From Beroe ovata (Eukaryota; Ctenophora; Nuda; Beroida; Beroidae), in contig CAMPET010000059.1 in NCBI GenBank assembly GCA_946803715.1, positions 235,144 to 277,975 on the forward strand: a DNA stretch of 42,832 bases, in the 5' to 3' direction. The position numbers were made by a program, and so were the translations under genes. This document shows, one piece after another, positions 10,310 to 24,400 of this stretch; the stretch's first letter is position 1, and each line of letters starts with the position of its first letter. The notes beneath the pieces were generated by a model. The model saw only the letters and a program-made list of their open reading frames with translations, did no database searches and was not told the DNA's origin.

Positions 10310-12408
10310 GTGAGTATCGGTATGCTGTTCGGGATTTGTGTCAAGTTGTGGGTCTGTTATGTCATTGATGAGTGGCGTCAGGGTATGCCAAGGCGAAGTG
10401 GTGTCTGAGAAATATGGTGTCACGATCTAGCACTTTACTCACCTATTCAGTGGTGTCAAAGGGAAGTGGTGTCAGGGTGAAAGTGGTGTCAGGGTGAAAG
10501 TGGTGTCAGGGTGGAAGTGGTGTCAGAGTGGGTGTCACAGATTCCGTCATTTGTATGCGTTGTGAAGTTTGTGTGACCGCAGTCATGTTGTAAGTAACAC
10601 AGATAAGAGATCGAGACTTCTGGAGAAAGGCGTGAGGAATGTGTACTATTCGTAGCGCGCTGGACCGATTGGAATTTCTCTGTGCAGCATATCATTTGCA
10701 GCAATGGCAGTAACATAAAGCATGAGGCGCGCAGTGTGCATAATGCTGCATATTTTCTCCCGCGCGAAATGTACTTTTTACGCGAGATAAGCGAAATTTA
10801 GAGAAGACCCACCGAGAAAATGTTTCGCGATTCGCGATACGCACAAATCGATTTTAAAGACAGATGAAGGAATTCCCAAATTTTGTCGAATTATGATCTT
10901 CTTCATTATTTTTAAGCCAGAGACCAGAGTCTGTTATTAATCTCTGTACAGATTAGGAGCATGTCAGTTGATTGACATGCAAAACACTAAGACATTGCCT
11001 ATTATAGTGAGGCGTTGTACAATGTACATGTCTTGTGGGTTTGACGAAGTAAACTCATTAATCTGAAGAAATGTTCACGAAGGATTGGAACTTAGCATAG
11101 CCAGTTTGGCAAGAGTCCAACTTTGTTTCAAACTCATTCATATCTCAGGATTGTTCAGTTGGTTCCTACTCACTCTCTGGAGCTACTTCGTGTGTGCCGT
11201 GTCCAGCTGGAAACAGCTGTACTGTACAGGGTGTGATAACAGAGTGCAGTGCCGGGACTAGCTCAGCAGAAGGTTAGATCCCCACTCCCCCAAACTCCCT
11301 CCCACTCCCACACACCCTCCCACACACCCTCACTCACTCCCACACTCCCCTCCCACACTCTCTATCACACACTCCCCCCTACACATCCTCACACCACCCA
11401 GACTACTGTTATCACAGGAGTTAGCACCTGTAGTGACTGTGTGTCTGGAACCTACTCACTCTCTGGAGCCAGTTCTTGTGTGCCGTGTCCAGCTGGATAC
11501 AGCTGTACTGTACAGGGTGTGATAATAGAGTGCAGTGCCGGGACTAGCTCAGCAGAAGGTAAGATTTTCACCATCCCCTCCCTGACCCTCCCCTGCCACA
11601 CAGCCTCCTACACACCCTCACACCACCCTCACACACTCTCCTCACACCACCCTCACACACTCTCTCACTCACTCCCACATACTCCCTGACTCCCCTCCCA
11701 CACACCCCCACTCCCGCACTCCCTCACTCACTCCCCCTCACACACTCCCCTCCCGCCCACCCTCNATCTGTGCGTTATCAGAAATTCCAAAGTCTTGATT
11801 CTTCACTTTATAAGCTGGAGACCAGAGTCTGTTATTAATCTCTGGATAGATTAGGAGCATGTCAGTTGATTGACATGCAAAACACTGATACATAGCTTAT
11901 TATATGTAGTGAGGCGTTGTACATGTTCGGGTTTGCCGAAGTAAACTAAAAACTTATCAGTCTGAAGAAATGCTCACGGAGGATTGGAACTTAGCATGGC
12001 CAGTTTGGCAAGTGTCCAACTTTGTTTCAAACTCATTCATATCTCAGGATTGTTCAGTTGGTTCCTACTCACTCTCTGGAGCTACTTCGTGTGTGCCGTG
12101 TCCAGCTGGAAACAGCTGTACTGTACAGGGTGTGATAACAGAGTGCAGTGCCGGGACTAGCTCAGCAGAAGGTTAGATCCCCACTCCCCATCCCTCACTC
12201 CCCCTGCCACACACCCTCACTCACTCCCTCACACTCCCACACCACTATTAACGCAGGAGTGAGCACCTGTAGTGACTGTGTGTCTGGAACCTATTCCCAC
12301 CCTGGAGCCAGTTCGTGTGTGCCGTGTCCAGGTGGAAACAGCTGTACTGTACAGGGTGTGATAACAGAGTGCAGTGCCGGGACTAGCTCAGCAGAAGGTA
12401 AGATCCCN

Positions 12409-12460
<52 letters not shown>

Positions 12461-15400
12461 CACTCAATCACTCAATCTATTTCAAAGCCAGCTACAAATT
12501 GTCACGTTCTTTCTCTGACCTCATTTAAATCTCGGCCACTAACCCGACTTCTCATCTCATTTCCAAGGTGTTAGCTCGTGTAGTGATTGCCTGGCCGGAT
12601 CATTCTCACTAGCTGGAGCTGCAGTGTGTACAACTTGTCCTGCGGGTTACTACTCTACTGACCCTGGTACCGGCATTAGGATATGATCAGCTCCTTTTGC
12701 TATGTTATAACACCTACTTAACAGAAAATCTCGCATACTTGATTGACTAAGCGCAGCGCATTATTTTGGAACAGTCTTAGATCGTCAGGAATGTCCTTTG
12801 AAATCGATCAAATGGTTTTGCTATTACCAACCTCGATAAAAGTCAAAACATCGATTATAACAGGGCCTGCTAACCAGGGCCTGCTAAAACTCATAAGAAT
12901 TTCCCTAACCCGTCCATCTCCCAGGATCAGATTCTTGCACCAAATGTCCAGACGGGTTTGCGTGTGTGGACGGAGTGCAGACCAAGTGTGATATCGGATC
13001 CTACTCCTTCAATGGAGACTGCCTGGTTTGTCCAGATGGGAGCTTCACTGATGCCAAAGGTGTGTGGGTAGCTCTCGACTCAAGAAGTTGCTCCCAACTC
13101 GAGAAGTAGTATCCCCAGCTCCCGACTCGACAAGTAGTATCCCCAGCTCCCAACTCGAGAATTAGTAGGTACCAATTACCTGGTACCTGGAGCCCCCAAC
13201 TCATGTAGTACTTCTAATCTCAACCCAGGTTCGAGCGCATGCTCAGAATGTGAAGGGGGTAACAAGTGTGAGACAGGAATCAAGTCGGAGTGTGTAGCTG
13301 GGAAATACGCTCCTGCCGGCAGTGAGAGATGTTATGCGTGTAGTCCGGGAACTTACTCTGATACGGCAGGTTTGTGGACTGTGGATTCCATTCTAGACTC
13401 TTTGTTTTGATTCCATTGGGGCTGTTTGTTTGATTTCAGTTGAATTGGTCCCACTATTCGTATTGAATCAATCGTGTGTTGCCATGACTACCACCCCTGT
13501 CACCAGGAGCGGCAACCTGCACAACCTGCACAGCGGGACATTCCTGTGACACTGTCTCCCAGACACCCTGCGGTGCGGGTTTTTTCTCTGCCGCAGGAGC
13601 TACGCAGTGTACCGAGTGTCTCCCGGGATATTTCGCAACTGCAACCGGTAAGCAAAATCCCTTGTTTCCTTGAAATTTAACTCGTAATATTCAGGGAACA
13701 ACGACAAGAAATCAATTAAAAGCGGAAAGATATGTCCAATGTTCCCACAGTTTCTTATATCAGAGAGTGCTCACTCTGTTTTCCTGATCTAGGTACTGAA
13801 ACCTGCACAGAATGTCCCGCCGGCCACTCCTGCACGACATCCAGTAAGAGCACGTGCGACACTGGTCACGTGTCTGCTGCCGGGTCACCTGACTGTCACG
13901 TGTGCCCTGGCGGTAGTTACCCTGACAACGGTAACGCGGCGTGCGTGACGTGTGAGGCGGGGTTCAAGTGTTCGGGCGGGATAAAAACTGTGTGTCCTGC
14001 GGGAACATTCTCTCCGCAGGGGAGTGTGGCGTGTGTTGATTGTGCAGCGGGAACTTTCACCGATTCAACTGGTTAGCTGAGAGATTAAAGATTAATAGAC
14101 TGCTTCCAGCAACAAATCAAACCCTCAGGCTTTAATTTTCATAAAAAATAAAGCTCTCTCGATAGCAATTTTCTTATCGCTCTCTCGCCCAGGCTCAATC
14201 ACGTGTACGCTCTGTACTGCTGGGAACTACTGTCCATCCACCAAACAGACCAGCTCCACTCCCTGCCCTGAAGGGGCTAGATCAGAGGCAGGGGCAGTGG
14301 CTTGCTACAAGTGTAGTCCTGGGACATACCTCGATGGTATGAGTGAGGGAAGGGTTGTTATAGTTTGAAGCAGAACTAGAATGAAGATGAAATGGCTAAG
14401 ACGGGGGGTATGAATTGAATAGTTTTCCTCTCACTCCCTTTTCTCATCTTGACCTCTCCTATGCAGATGGAGACTGTGAAGTATGTCCCACCGGATCGAA
14501 ATGTCCAGACACAGGCATGTCCAGCCCCACAACTTGTCCAGCTGGGACATACTCCGCTGTTGAGGGACAGACTGGATGCACCGAGTGTCCAGGGGGGGAG
14601 TATGCCGCTCAGATTGGTGAGTTTCGTCAAGTGGTGAACGAGGGAAGGATCACTTGACAATTGATCAGTTGAGGGGGTTTGAGTTAGAGGGACGAATGTC
14701 GAATGTGTTCGAAGTGTATGATGTAGATGCTGTAGAAGATGGTAAAAAATTAAAGAAGATGCTGTAGAATAAGGTTAAGAAGAAGCTGTAAAAGACGCTG
14801 TTCTCAAGCATCCATTCTATCCCAGGTTCCACAGCCTGTGCGAAGTGTGATGCGGGACACGAGTGTACCAAGTCCTCCAAAACTCAGTGTGGTGCGGGCA
14901 CATTTTCTACTCTCGGGGATGCAACCTGTCAACCCTGTACTGCGGGATACAAGTAGGTGCTACGGAGAGAAAATTCCGTGTTTTACGGTACAAACTTTGT
15001 CTCACGCATAAATTGATTGCTGGACCCTTATTATCTATTCGTGCTTTTCCCAGTCATTCCCCAGTCATTCCTCTACTCCGTCCTCTCTATTTCAGATGTG
15101 CAAATGCGGGCATGTCCACCCCCGTGCCCTGTGATATAGGGGAGTACAGTGGCACGGGTGCCACTGCATGCTCTCCCTGCCCTAAGGGACACTACTGTGA
15201 CACTGCAGGTCTTGCAGTGCCACGACATTGTGCTGATGGATACTACGCTGATACTACCGGTAATAGGGAGGAAGATTTCGAGCAAAATCAGCCCCAATTT
15301 CTCAGCCCTTTCTGCATAACGAGTTGGCAAAATTATTCCGTGAAGTGTTGGAATTTGGTCGTATGCCGTGTTTATCGGTTTCTCTATAAGCACAATGCGG

Positions 15401-18400
15401 CTCACTCCCTACTTTACCTCAGGTCAGGACTCCTGTACAATCTGTCCTGGAGGAAAGCACTGCTCTAACCCCACTCAGACCCCGATCGACTGTGATACGG
15501 GGTACTACGCTCCCGCCGGGTCAACCCACTGTTTTATATGTCCAGCCGGGGTGATTTGCTATGCTGGTGAGTGTGTGACTCGCCTGTGTGGGGTGAGAGA
15601 GAGTGGACAGATGAGATTTAGATAAACCGGATGAGTGAACACTCAACACAATGATTGAAGCAATTGGACAACTTGTCTTTATTTTGGGAAGAGTGGACAA
15701 CTTGTCTTTATTTTGGGAAGAATGATAACACGTCCCTCTATCGTTCCTGCATCTCCTCTCAGATAGGTTTGAGTTGTGCGGATCTGGTGAACATCTGGAC
15801 GGGAACTCGTGTGAGAAGTGCGGTGCTGGACATTACTGTCCTTCACCCGTTGCTGGACAGGTCTCGTGCGGTCCCGGGACTTACCAAACAGACGAAGGTG
15901 CGGGAGAAGAAAATTCATTTTCGTTTCATTTCACTATTTCATGCCACCTTTGCGTGTCTCCTAACCTTATCACAGTCATTGCCCTATTATTTCTCAGTTT
16001 CGTCGACCAATTAGCCTAAACCTAACTTCTTAACCTAACTCAAACCCCAAACCTAAGTTCCCCCTAAACTGCACTCTAACCCCAGGGAGTGTGGTGTGCC
16101 TATCATGTCCAGCTGGTAAACAGTGTACTGACACCACAGCCGAACCGGTGTCATGTGTCCTGGGAAGTTATAGTCCAGGATCGTTAACTCACTGCCGGGT
16201 AACTTCATTCGTTATCCGTCTCACTTCGTGACACACTGCTTCAGACTGCATCTAAATATGTCTCAGTTCATAACAAAGTGTGAACCCTGTAAATGTGGTA
16301 AATGAAGGGTTGGGACCCCTCCCATATTAACGCCCTTGTTGCCATGACAACACTCTTTCAGGCGTGTGACCCCGGTTACTACACGCCCTCAACCGGGGCG
16401 GTGGCGTGTGTGGCGTGCCCTGCTGGACAGTCGTGTGTCGACAAGACTGCCGCCCCTCAAGAATGTGCAGTGGGGTCGTTCAGTCAGCTGGGTGATGATT
16501 ACTGTCATGTGTGCTCGCCGGGTACGTGGTGTCAATCAACTAAGATCTTCACCAATTTATTGACACTTATTGACACCTACAACTTCGCTTATTCATTGCA
16601 AAAACTCTGCTTCTCATTGCTTCAGAGCTGTTTTTATCCATAAATCTCATTTCTTGAAATCCTGCTCTTCCCTCCCTATCATAATTGTGCTCGCTGAGAT
16701 GAAGCCCACTCCCGGATATACTGACTCCCCCTCTGCCCAGGTAAGTACACTGCAGCCACTGGGAGTGGTAAGTGCTCTGACTGTCCAGCTGGATACCCCT
16801 GTACTGACGGTGTGAGAGGAGATGAGTGTACTGCTGGAAACTACAGTCCTCTAGGTAAGAAGACAACTCGCATTCTGCCGGGTTCTGCATATCTGGATAG
16901 TTTGTTGCTATGTCAACGTAAAATAATCGCTTACATTAATCTAAACCATTCAGGGAATGATCTCTGTTTGAAGTGTCCAGCGGGGCATGAGTGTCCAAGT
17001 GCAGGAATGGAGACACCAACACCTTGTGCTTCAAGTGAGTGGAGTCGAGGATGGAGTGAGGACTGATTATATTTCCCCCTTTGAAAAAACTAAATGATAA
17101 TTCGCTTTGTTCAAGCCCCATTTTTGAGTATTCGTAGTCAATTTCTCCCGGATTTAACCACAAATGCTCCTGTTCTCAGCTCACTATGCGATCGGAGAGG
17201 GAAACACGGCGTGTACCGTGTGTCCAGATGGACACCACTGTGCGTCCACAACCACGAACCCAACGTCTTGCAATGGAGGTAAGTAAAAGTGGTGTCAACT
17301 GGGCAAAAGTGGTGTCAAGAGCAGATGATAGTATCAGGAGCAGAAAAGTGGTGTCAAGCACGTGAATTTTAGGATCCATGTTGAGTCCAGAAGGAAACTG
17401 GTGTCAGGGTGAAAAGTGGTGTCAAGCGGACAGTTGATTCCGAAACCTCTCTCTCCCGTCCAGATGAGTACGAGTTCGGAGGGCAATGTATCACGTGTCC
17501 GGCCGGTAGTTCCTGTTCCCATGGTAACGAACCAGTGGCGTGTTCCACAGGCACTTATTCAACACTCGGCATGATGTCTTGTCTTCCTGTTAGTATCTTC
17601 TGAACCATCGAGTCAAAAATTATCGAAATCTGACTCTGAGTTACCTGCGTCAGTCTCACGCAAGCAAGCTCATATCCCAAGTCTATCTCCTCCCTATCTC
17701 GAAATCTCACCCCTCCCTCTCTCCGCAGTGTCCAGTTGGAGAAAGTTGTGGCTCTGTATCCTCCTCCCCTCAACCCTGCCTCCCTGGATACTACTCTGCT
17801 GAGTCAGAGACAACCTGTACCATCTGTCCTGCGGGTAGGTTGGGGTATTAGATGGAGAAAGGTGTGAGAGAAGGTATTGCATATTTTGTCGGTGATCTTG
17901 ATTCAGGATCAGGAAAAGATGCAGAAACTAATAATTCGGAGTTTTTCCCTACTTCATTCGTGATCGATTGATTTATTCTTGTGGAAAGAGAAAAACTTCT
18001 TTTGTATGAGAAGTTCATGTGTAAAAATGTGCCGATTGTGAATGGGAACTGAGGTGAAGGACACTGGCATCCCACAGGTCGAGAATGTAGTATCTCTGCG
18101 GACACAGGACCCTGCTCCGCTGGGAGTTACTCGTTAGAAGGAGTGTTAGTGTGTACCACATGTCCTGCTGGATACATGTGTCCTGCTGCTAATGTGAGTC
18201 CCAATCGTCATGCAACTTTTCCCTCTGCCCCATCTCAAGTCATCGTCCTCCCCTCTATGCAACAACTCAATCCCCCAACCGAAACCCCTTCCATTCTCCC
18301 CTCTTAACTCTCCTAACTCCTCCCCTCTCCCTCTCCCTTTCCCTCCTCAGGTTCTCCCGGTGGAATGTGCTGGCGGGAGTTACTCCACGGGAGGAAAGAC

Positions 18401-21400
18401 AGCGTGCACAGAGTGTGATGCAGGGAGCTACTGTCCCTCCACCACTCTCCCCACCTCCTTCCTCTGCCCCACAGGTACGTGGTATCACAGGTACGTGGTC
18501 TCACAACTCACAGGTACGTGGTCGCACAGGTACGTGGTCGCACAGGTACGTGGTGTTCCTCGGAATCCTTGCGTTACGTGGACATGTCTTAGTTCCATAT
18601 CCAGTAAAATTGATTCTCTAGGTAGGTATATAAACTCTTCCCGTTTTTGATCGGTGGACACCTATAAGTCAGGGAGACTTCGAGAATCAGTCCACAACCT
18701 AAATAGACACCTCCCTCTTCCAACATATTTCCTCATTTTGGTATAGGAACCACTGCCAGACCTCGCGATCATTACCGACCTTGTTCCACGACTTCATTTC
18801 CAACTCTATTTATAGTCTCATCTAGGAATTACCAAGTCCTTATTAACCGTGTATACCTACACGACGATACAGACATAGGTTATCCAATGTATTGCAGTTG
18901 CTTAAGTAAGTAATGCAATTTAATAAAACATGATGAATAACTAATGAATCGTGGATCGAACCAGCATCTAGAATTACGTAGGAATAGGAATTTATCCATC
19001 TATCGCATAGAGCTATTACCTAATCACTTCCAATTAGTGATATGCACAGACTGTAGCATGCATTAGCTACAGTTTTTGATGTCTCTCACTTGAAACGTGT
19101 TTCCTCTCATACAAAGTCGGGGAATTGTGTACATCATATTTTGGCACGAAGAGAGAGTGTTGCTATAGCAACACCTAGGTGGCTTGCGCAGCCCGATATA
19201 AATTACCCGCATCAGGTGGCAGTTTCATTTAGTAAATCCCACGATTGTTATGTTTGTATGATGGTAATATGTGCAATGCACCTTGAACACAGTGATAAAC
19301 AGTGTGAATTTTGCTTCTTTCTATGATACTATTTGTGGGCGTTGTTCTACCAGTTCTTTTAGGTGAGTTTAAGAGTTGCAAGTTTGTCCTGAACTGTCGG
19401 TCTTTGAATTTCTGAATCGATAGAGCTGGTTTTTCCATGAATCGAGCATGTTTTTCATTCTTGGCAACAATCCAACATCTAACCCCGAACCCGTCATCCC
19501 CTTCACCATTTCTCAGGATCCTACTCCGTTGCCGGTCAGTCCAGCTGCACGCTTTGTCCACTGGGCAGCTCCTGCACGGCAGACGGCAGTGTGGTGGCAG
19601 CATGTGCCGCCGGGACGTACTCCCTATCGGGGGAGAGGGTGTGCAGTCCCTGTCCCGAGGGGAAGAGATGCAGCGGGAGCGCAGAGCCCATCGCCTGCCC
19701 GCAAGGTGAGGAGTCATTGACACCGGTTTTTGAAGTATTGCTGACACCGGTTTTTGATATCTTGTTGACACCGGTTTTTGATATTTTGTTGACACCGGTT
19801 TTCGGAGAAGTATTGACACCACTTTGCGAGAAGTATTGACACCGGTGCGTGACATTATTGAATATTGTCACCAGTTTATGATAGATCACTGATCTTGATG
19901 GACCACTGACACCGGTTTAGCGTTTCACTGACACCACTCCTTACACGAAATTCCCCATGCTATTGACACCTGTCGCATCGTTGACACCGTTTTCTGACGT
20001 TCAGTTGACGCCGATTTCATTGGCACAATTTTGACATGCGATTGTGTCCCGCAGGTTACATCCCCAATGGTAACAAGGACGCATGTGAAGAGTGTCCAGC
20101 TGGTTACTCCTGTCTAACCTCTTACCAGAGTGATGTAGTGGAGTGTAAAGATGGGTACTACTCACTCCTTGGAGACCAGGTGAGAGAGGGGGTACCAGGT
20201 GGGAACGAGAGAGCCAAGGGGAGTTTCAGACATTATAAACACCACATAAACGAACATAAAGATGAAATGAACTGGAATAATTCACTGTTATTTCTAAAAC
20301 GTTGTTCTATAGATCAAGATTTGTTGAACTTTCTTAACAACTCTCCCCCCACTCTCAGTTCTGTACCCCTTGCCCGGTGGGCTACTCCTGCTCCTCCAAA
20401 TCCGATCCCTCCGCAAAAACACCCTGTGACGCGGGTTACTATAGCACCGGGGGCCAGAGCACGTGTACAGCGTGTAGTGATGGGTTCTACTGTCCACTCA
20501 CTGTAGCGGATATACAGTTACCGTGCGCTGAGGGAACGTATAGCACCGCGCCGGCCCAGGTAGGGATTAGCTCCATTCCAATCTATTTCAAATGAGAGAA
20601 GCTTTTTTACTCTCTTTTCCCTCCAGGATTCTCCAAAATAGATGGAGATCATCATAAAAAATCGACTCACTCACTCAAATCCAGCCCAGATTCTCAAGTA
20701 TTACAATTGCAGGCATGTACAGACTGTCCAGCAGGGTCAGAATGTTCTGACCCAACCCAGGAACCTGTAGCCTGTACAGGGACCACATTCTCCTACGCTA
20801 AAGCTACCTCCTGTGTTGAGTGTCCTCCAGGTAGGCCATGAGATGGGCCAGGGTAGATCCTGCAAGGATATATTGGTCATTGGAGATAAAACTTATTCGC
20901 TCCGAAGCAGACAATTTAGTTTGACATTGGATTGTTACTCTCTATTGTTGACACGGAACACCACATTCATCCAGGTCACAGATGTGTAGATTTTTCTGTG
21001 ATGGAGGTGTGTGAGGCAGGGACCTACAGCGCGGGAAGTGCCACGGAGTGCACAAGTTGCCCCGCTGGGAAATGGTAAGAGCAACCACCTTCCCCCTAGC
21101 AACCGCATTCCCCCCTAGCAACCACATTTCCCCTACCAACCAAATCTCTCTTAGCAATCAAAACTCTCTTGGCAACTCTCTCACCCTCTTCTCTCCCCCA
21201 GGTGTGCTAGCGGAAGTGTGGCAGCCACCACGCCATGTCCTCTGGGGTATTATTGTGAAGAAGCGGCAGCCAACCCAGCCCCCTGCCCTGCTGGTAACAT
21301 ACAATACGAGCTTTGTATTTCCTGGTTTTCACCATGAAACATTCATGATGAATCATGATGAACTGGGATTTCAAATTAATCAAAATCCTGGCGATGGTTC

Positions 21401-24400
21401 GTGGCTGCTTGAACTCATTTTCACATAACCCCAGGGACATACGGAGAGAATCTGTCGCTAGAATCAGAGGACCAGTGTACACAGTGTATGGCTGGATACT
21501 TCTGCCCTTCTGGAACCATAGGTTAGCGCGGGGTTACGCCCACAACAAGTTCAAAGAATCCTCGCTGAGAAGAGTCCTTCACTTCCTTAACTTTCCGGAA
21601 AAAAGGCACATCTTTTTATATGACTCTCTTTAATCTGTTCTCTCCTCCGCAGGACACCCCACAGCAGAACTGGTCTGTCCGGAAGGACACTTCTGTCCCG
21701 CGGGAACGGCCCACTACAGCGATAGCCCGTGCGCGGCAGGGACCTATAACCCACTTCAGAAACAGTATCTCCCGTCCTCCTGTCTAGCGTGTACTCAGGG
21801 TTACTACTGTCCCGAAGCTACAGGGAATATTGGTTAGATGCGTGGGGTTTTAGTTACCAATCTTTGAAAAATGAGAATTCTCTAATCCGTCCTACCTAAT
21901 TTTGGTGGGACGGATTTGAAAATTCTCATTTTTCAAAGATTCTCCTACATGAAACCTAATTCCATCCCATTCCCTTCTCCTTTCCTGAATTCTCCTCCTT
22001 CGCAGGAATTATCTGTCCTCGGGGACACTACTGTCCTGCTTCCTCCTCCGACAAGATCGCGTGTGACGCGGGAAAATACACTCTGAACCGGGGAGTTACC
22101 GGCTCCGGATCCTGTGACCCGTGTCCTGCTGGGTGAGTATGTCTCACACGTTAGCACTCACGCGTTACTATTGTCACGTGACTCCTTGTTTCCATGACAA
22201 CGCGCACTCTACCAGGCACTACTGCGGTGCTGGAACAGACACTCCCACTCCGTGCCCCAAGGGACGATACCGGAAGGACGAGGGTGCATCCTCGGAGAAC
22301 AACTGTATCCTCTGCACGGCGGGGAAAGCGTGCACGAAAACCGGCCTCGTCTCTCCGAACAAGGAGTGTTCGCCGGGGTTCTACTGTCCGGAGGGAACGA
22401 TAGAACCGGACGATGTTACGACAACACCGACCTGCCCGCCCGGGACTTACAGTTTCTTGTGAGTTTCACCTCCCCATAGTCATGAAGTCCGCCTTCTTTA
22501 GAATTTGATGTCGGTCAGCTCTCGTAGAAGAGCATCACTGTTCCCACATTCCTGACTTTGGTGACTTTGAAGGATGTGTCCCTCCTCCTCTCTACGTATG
22601 AAATGCCTCTAAATTGCGGATTTAAGTGTGTTGGAGCATTCCAAATGATCGAGTGTCTGTTTTCATGTTCACTAAATCTCTTCGTGTCACTTTATTGGGA
22701 AGGATCCATGAATCACGTCACTACAGTGGAATAATGCCTGCTCAAGTTTCAAAATGTATTTCACTGAATAAATCGATTCCGGGTTACGATGAACGATCAT
22801 CATACTTTCATCGTAAAAAAACAAGACGTTTTCCGACCACCTGCTGATATTTGGAAGCATGATCTCAATACTCCCAACTACCTACAATCTCACTTCCCTT
22901 GCCCCAACCCCTCAGATCTGGTTTAGCTTCACACGAGGAGTGCTTGGCTTGTCCGGCAGGGAAATACTGTCTGGGAGGGACGGCCAGCCCGCAGGAGTGT
23001 GCTGCAGGACACTACTGTCCTATCCGGACTTCCAGTGCCACCCAGTACCCCTGTCCATCGGGCAAGTACACCGAGAGAATGGGACTCAGCGATCCTGATG
23101 AGTGCTCTGAGTGTCCGAAGGGCAGGTGAGAACGGATTGTGAGAGAGGGGGATATCATTCTTTCCAGTCTCTTCCTTTTTAGCATTTCATTTGGAAAACA
23201 TCCTCTACCAGAAAACTCTACTTTGCGATCTTACGATCCTACGCTTACCCCATTCTTATAGTTCGCGCGTTTGAAGTTCGCGTTTGAAGTACCCTCTCAT
23301 CCTCAATCTTCATCCTCTACCTCAGATATTGTACGGGAAGCGAGGACAAAGCAGCTGATCTCCCGCTGTGTAACAAGGGAAAGTACTGTCTGAGAGGAAC
23401 CAAGGCAGGACACGAACTTCCTTGTCCAGCAGGTACATACGTCATTCTGTCTGCCAGGGGTTTTCTTCAAATTGTCAGATTTTAAACATCAGTTTGTCGG
23501 TTTGCCAGGTTTTTCAGAAGTTGTATGTCCGCGAAATTTGGTTGTTTACGTACCGTACCCCCAGCCCCCTCTGAACGTTATGACCACCACATTCTCATTC
23601 AGGAACGTATAACGATGTACAAGGACTGGAGCGGAGAGAAGACTGCAAGGACTGCCCTGTGGGGAAATACTGCCCGGAGAGCTCCATAGAGCCCCAGGAT
23701 TGCCCACAGAAAACATACAATCCTGACAAAAACGGAGAGGTGAAGAAAATCATACTTTCTCTTTGATATCTTCTAGAAATTCAAGCATAAAACTGGAAAT
23801 CTGGTCTGACATCTGGATTAGTTTTGTAACCATCAGTCTCAAAACCCAGGGTCTATCAGCATGTCTCCACTGTGAGGCGGGCTATGAATGTCCGAGTGCG
23901 GGACTTAACTCTATGACAATCTGTCAGAAGGGAACATTCTCGGTAAGTGCCCAGCTTGTAGCTACCTACTCCTCACGTTAGTTACCAGAACAACCCGCAA
24001 GTATTACTCTCGGTCACCATGGAAACTTGTACATTGTTCATAGTTTCCATGACAACCCGCACACTCCCAACCCGCACACAGGGACCAGCTGCAGCATCCT
24101 GTACTACGTGTCTAGCGGGACACTACTGCTGGTTACCGGGACTTACGGAGGACACGATGAAGGAGGAATATTTCTGTCCGGCAGGTACCTGGATAATGTA
24201 GGATCTAGCTTATTCTCGAAATGAACATTGCTCTTCAATCTGCATCTTACTCATCACACACACACGCAACACTCACATACACGCGTACACACACACACAC
24301 GCGTACACAAACACAGACACACACAAACGTATATTCCATGTCAGGAACTAATTGTCTGGCGGGAAGGACCACGCCCCCGGCTCTCCCAGAGGACGCATGT

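Larger units (their letters stand above)
10910..12397 (+). repeat. Tandem duplication covering exons 4-5 and their introns
   Basis: The segment starting near 10910 and ending at exon 5 (11558) recurs from about 11812 to exon 6 (12397). The intronic parts upstream of the exon 4 copies differ by scattered substitutions and small indels. The two exon 4 copies are identical and the exon 5/6 copies differ at several sites. The copies are separated by low-complexity CCCTCACAC-type sequence and an N. Confidence 0.85.

Noticed and set aside
19229-19855. 208-codon minus-strand frame
   Set aside because: Its N-terminal part is the TGACACCGG array read backwards and the remainder is antisense to exon 27.
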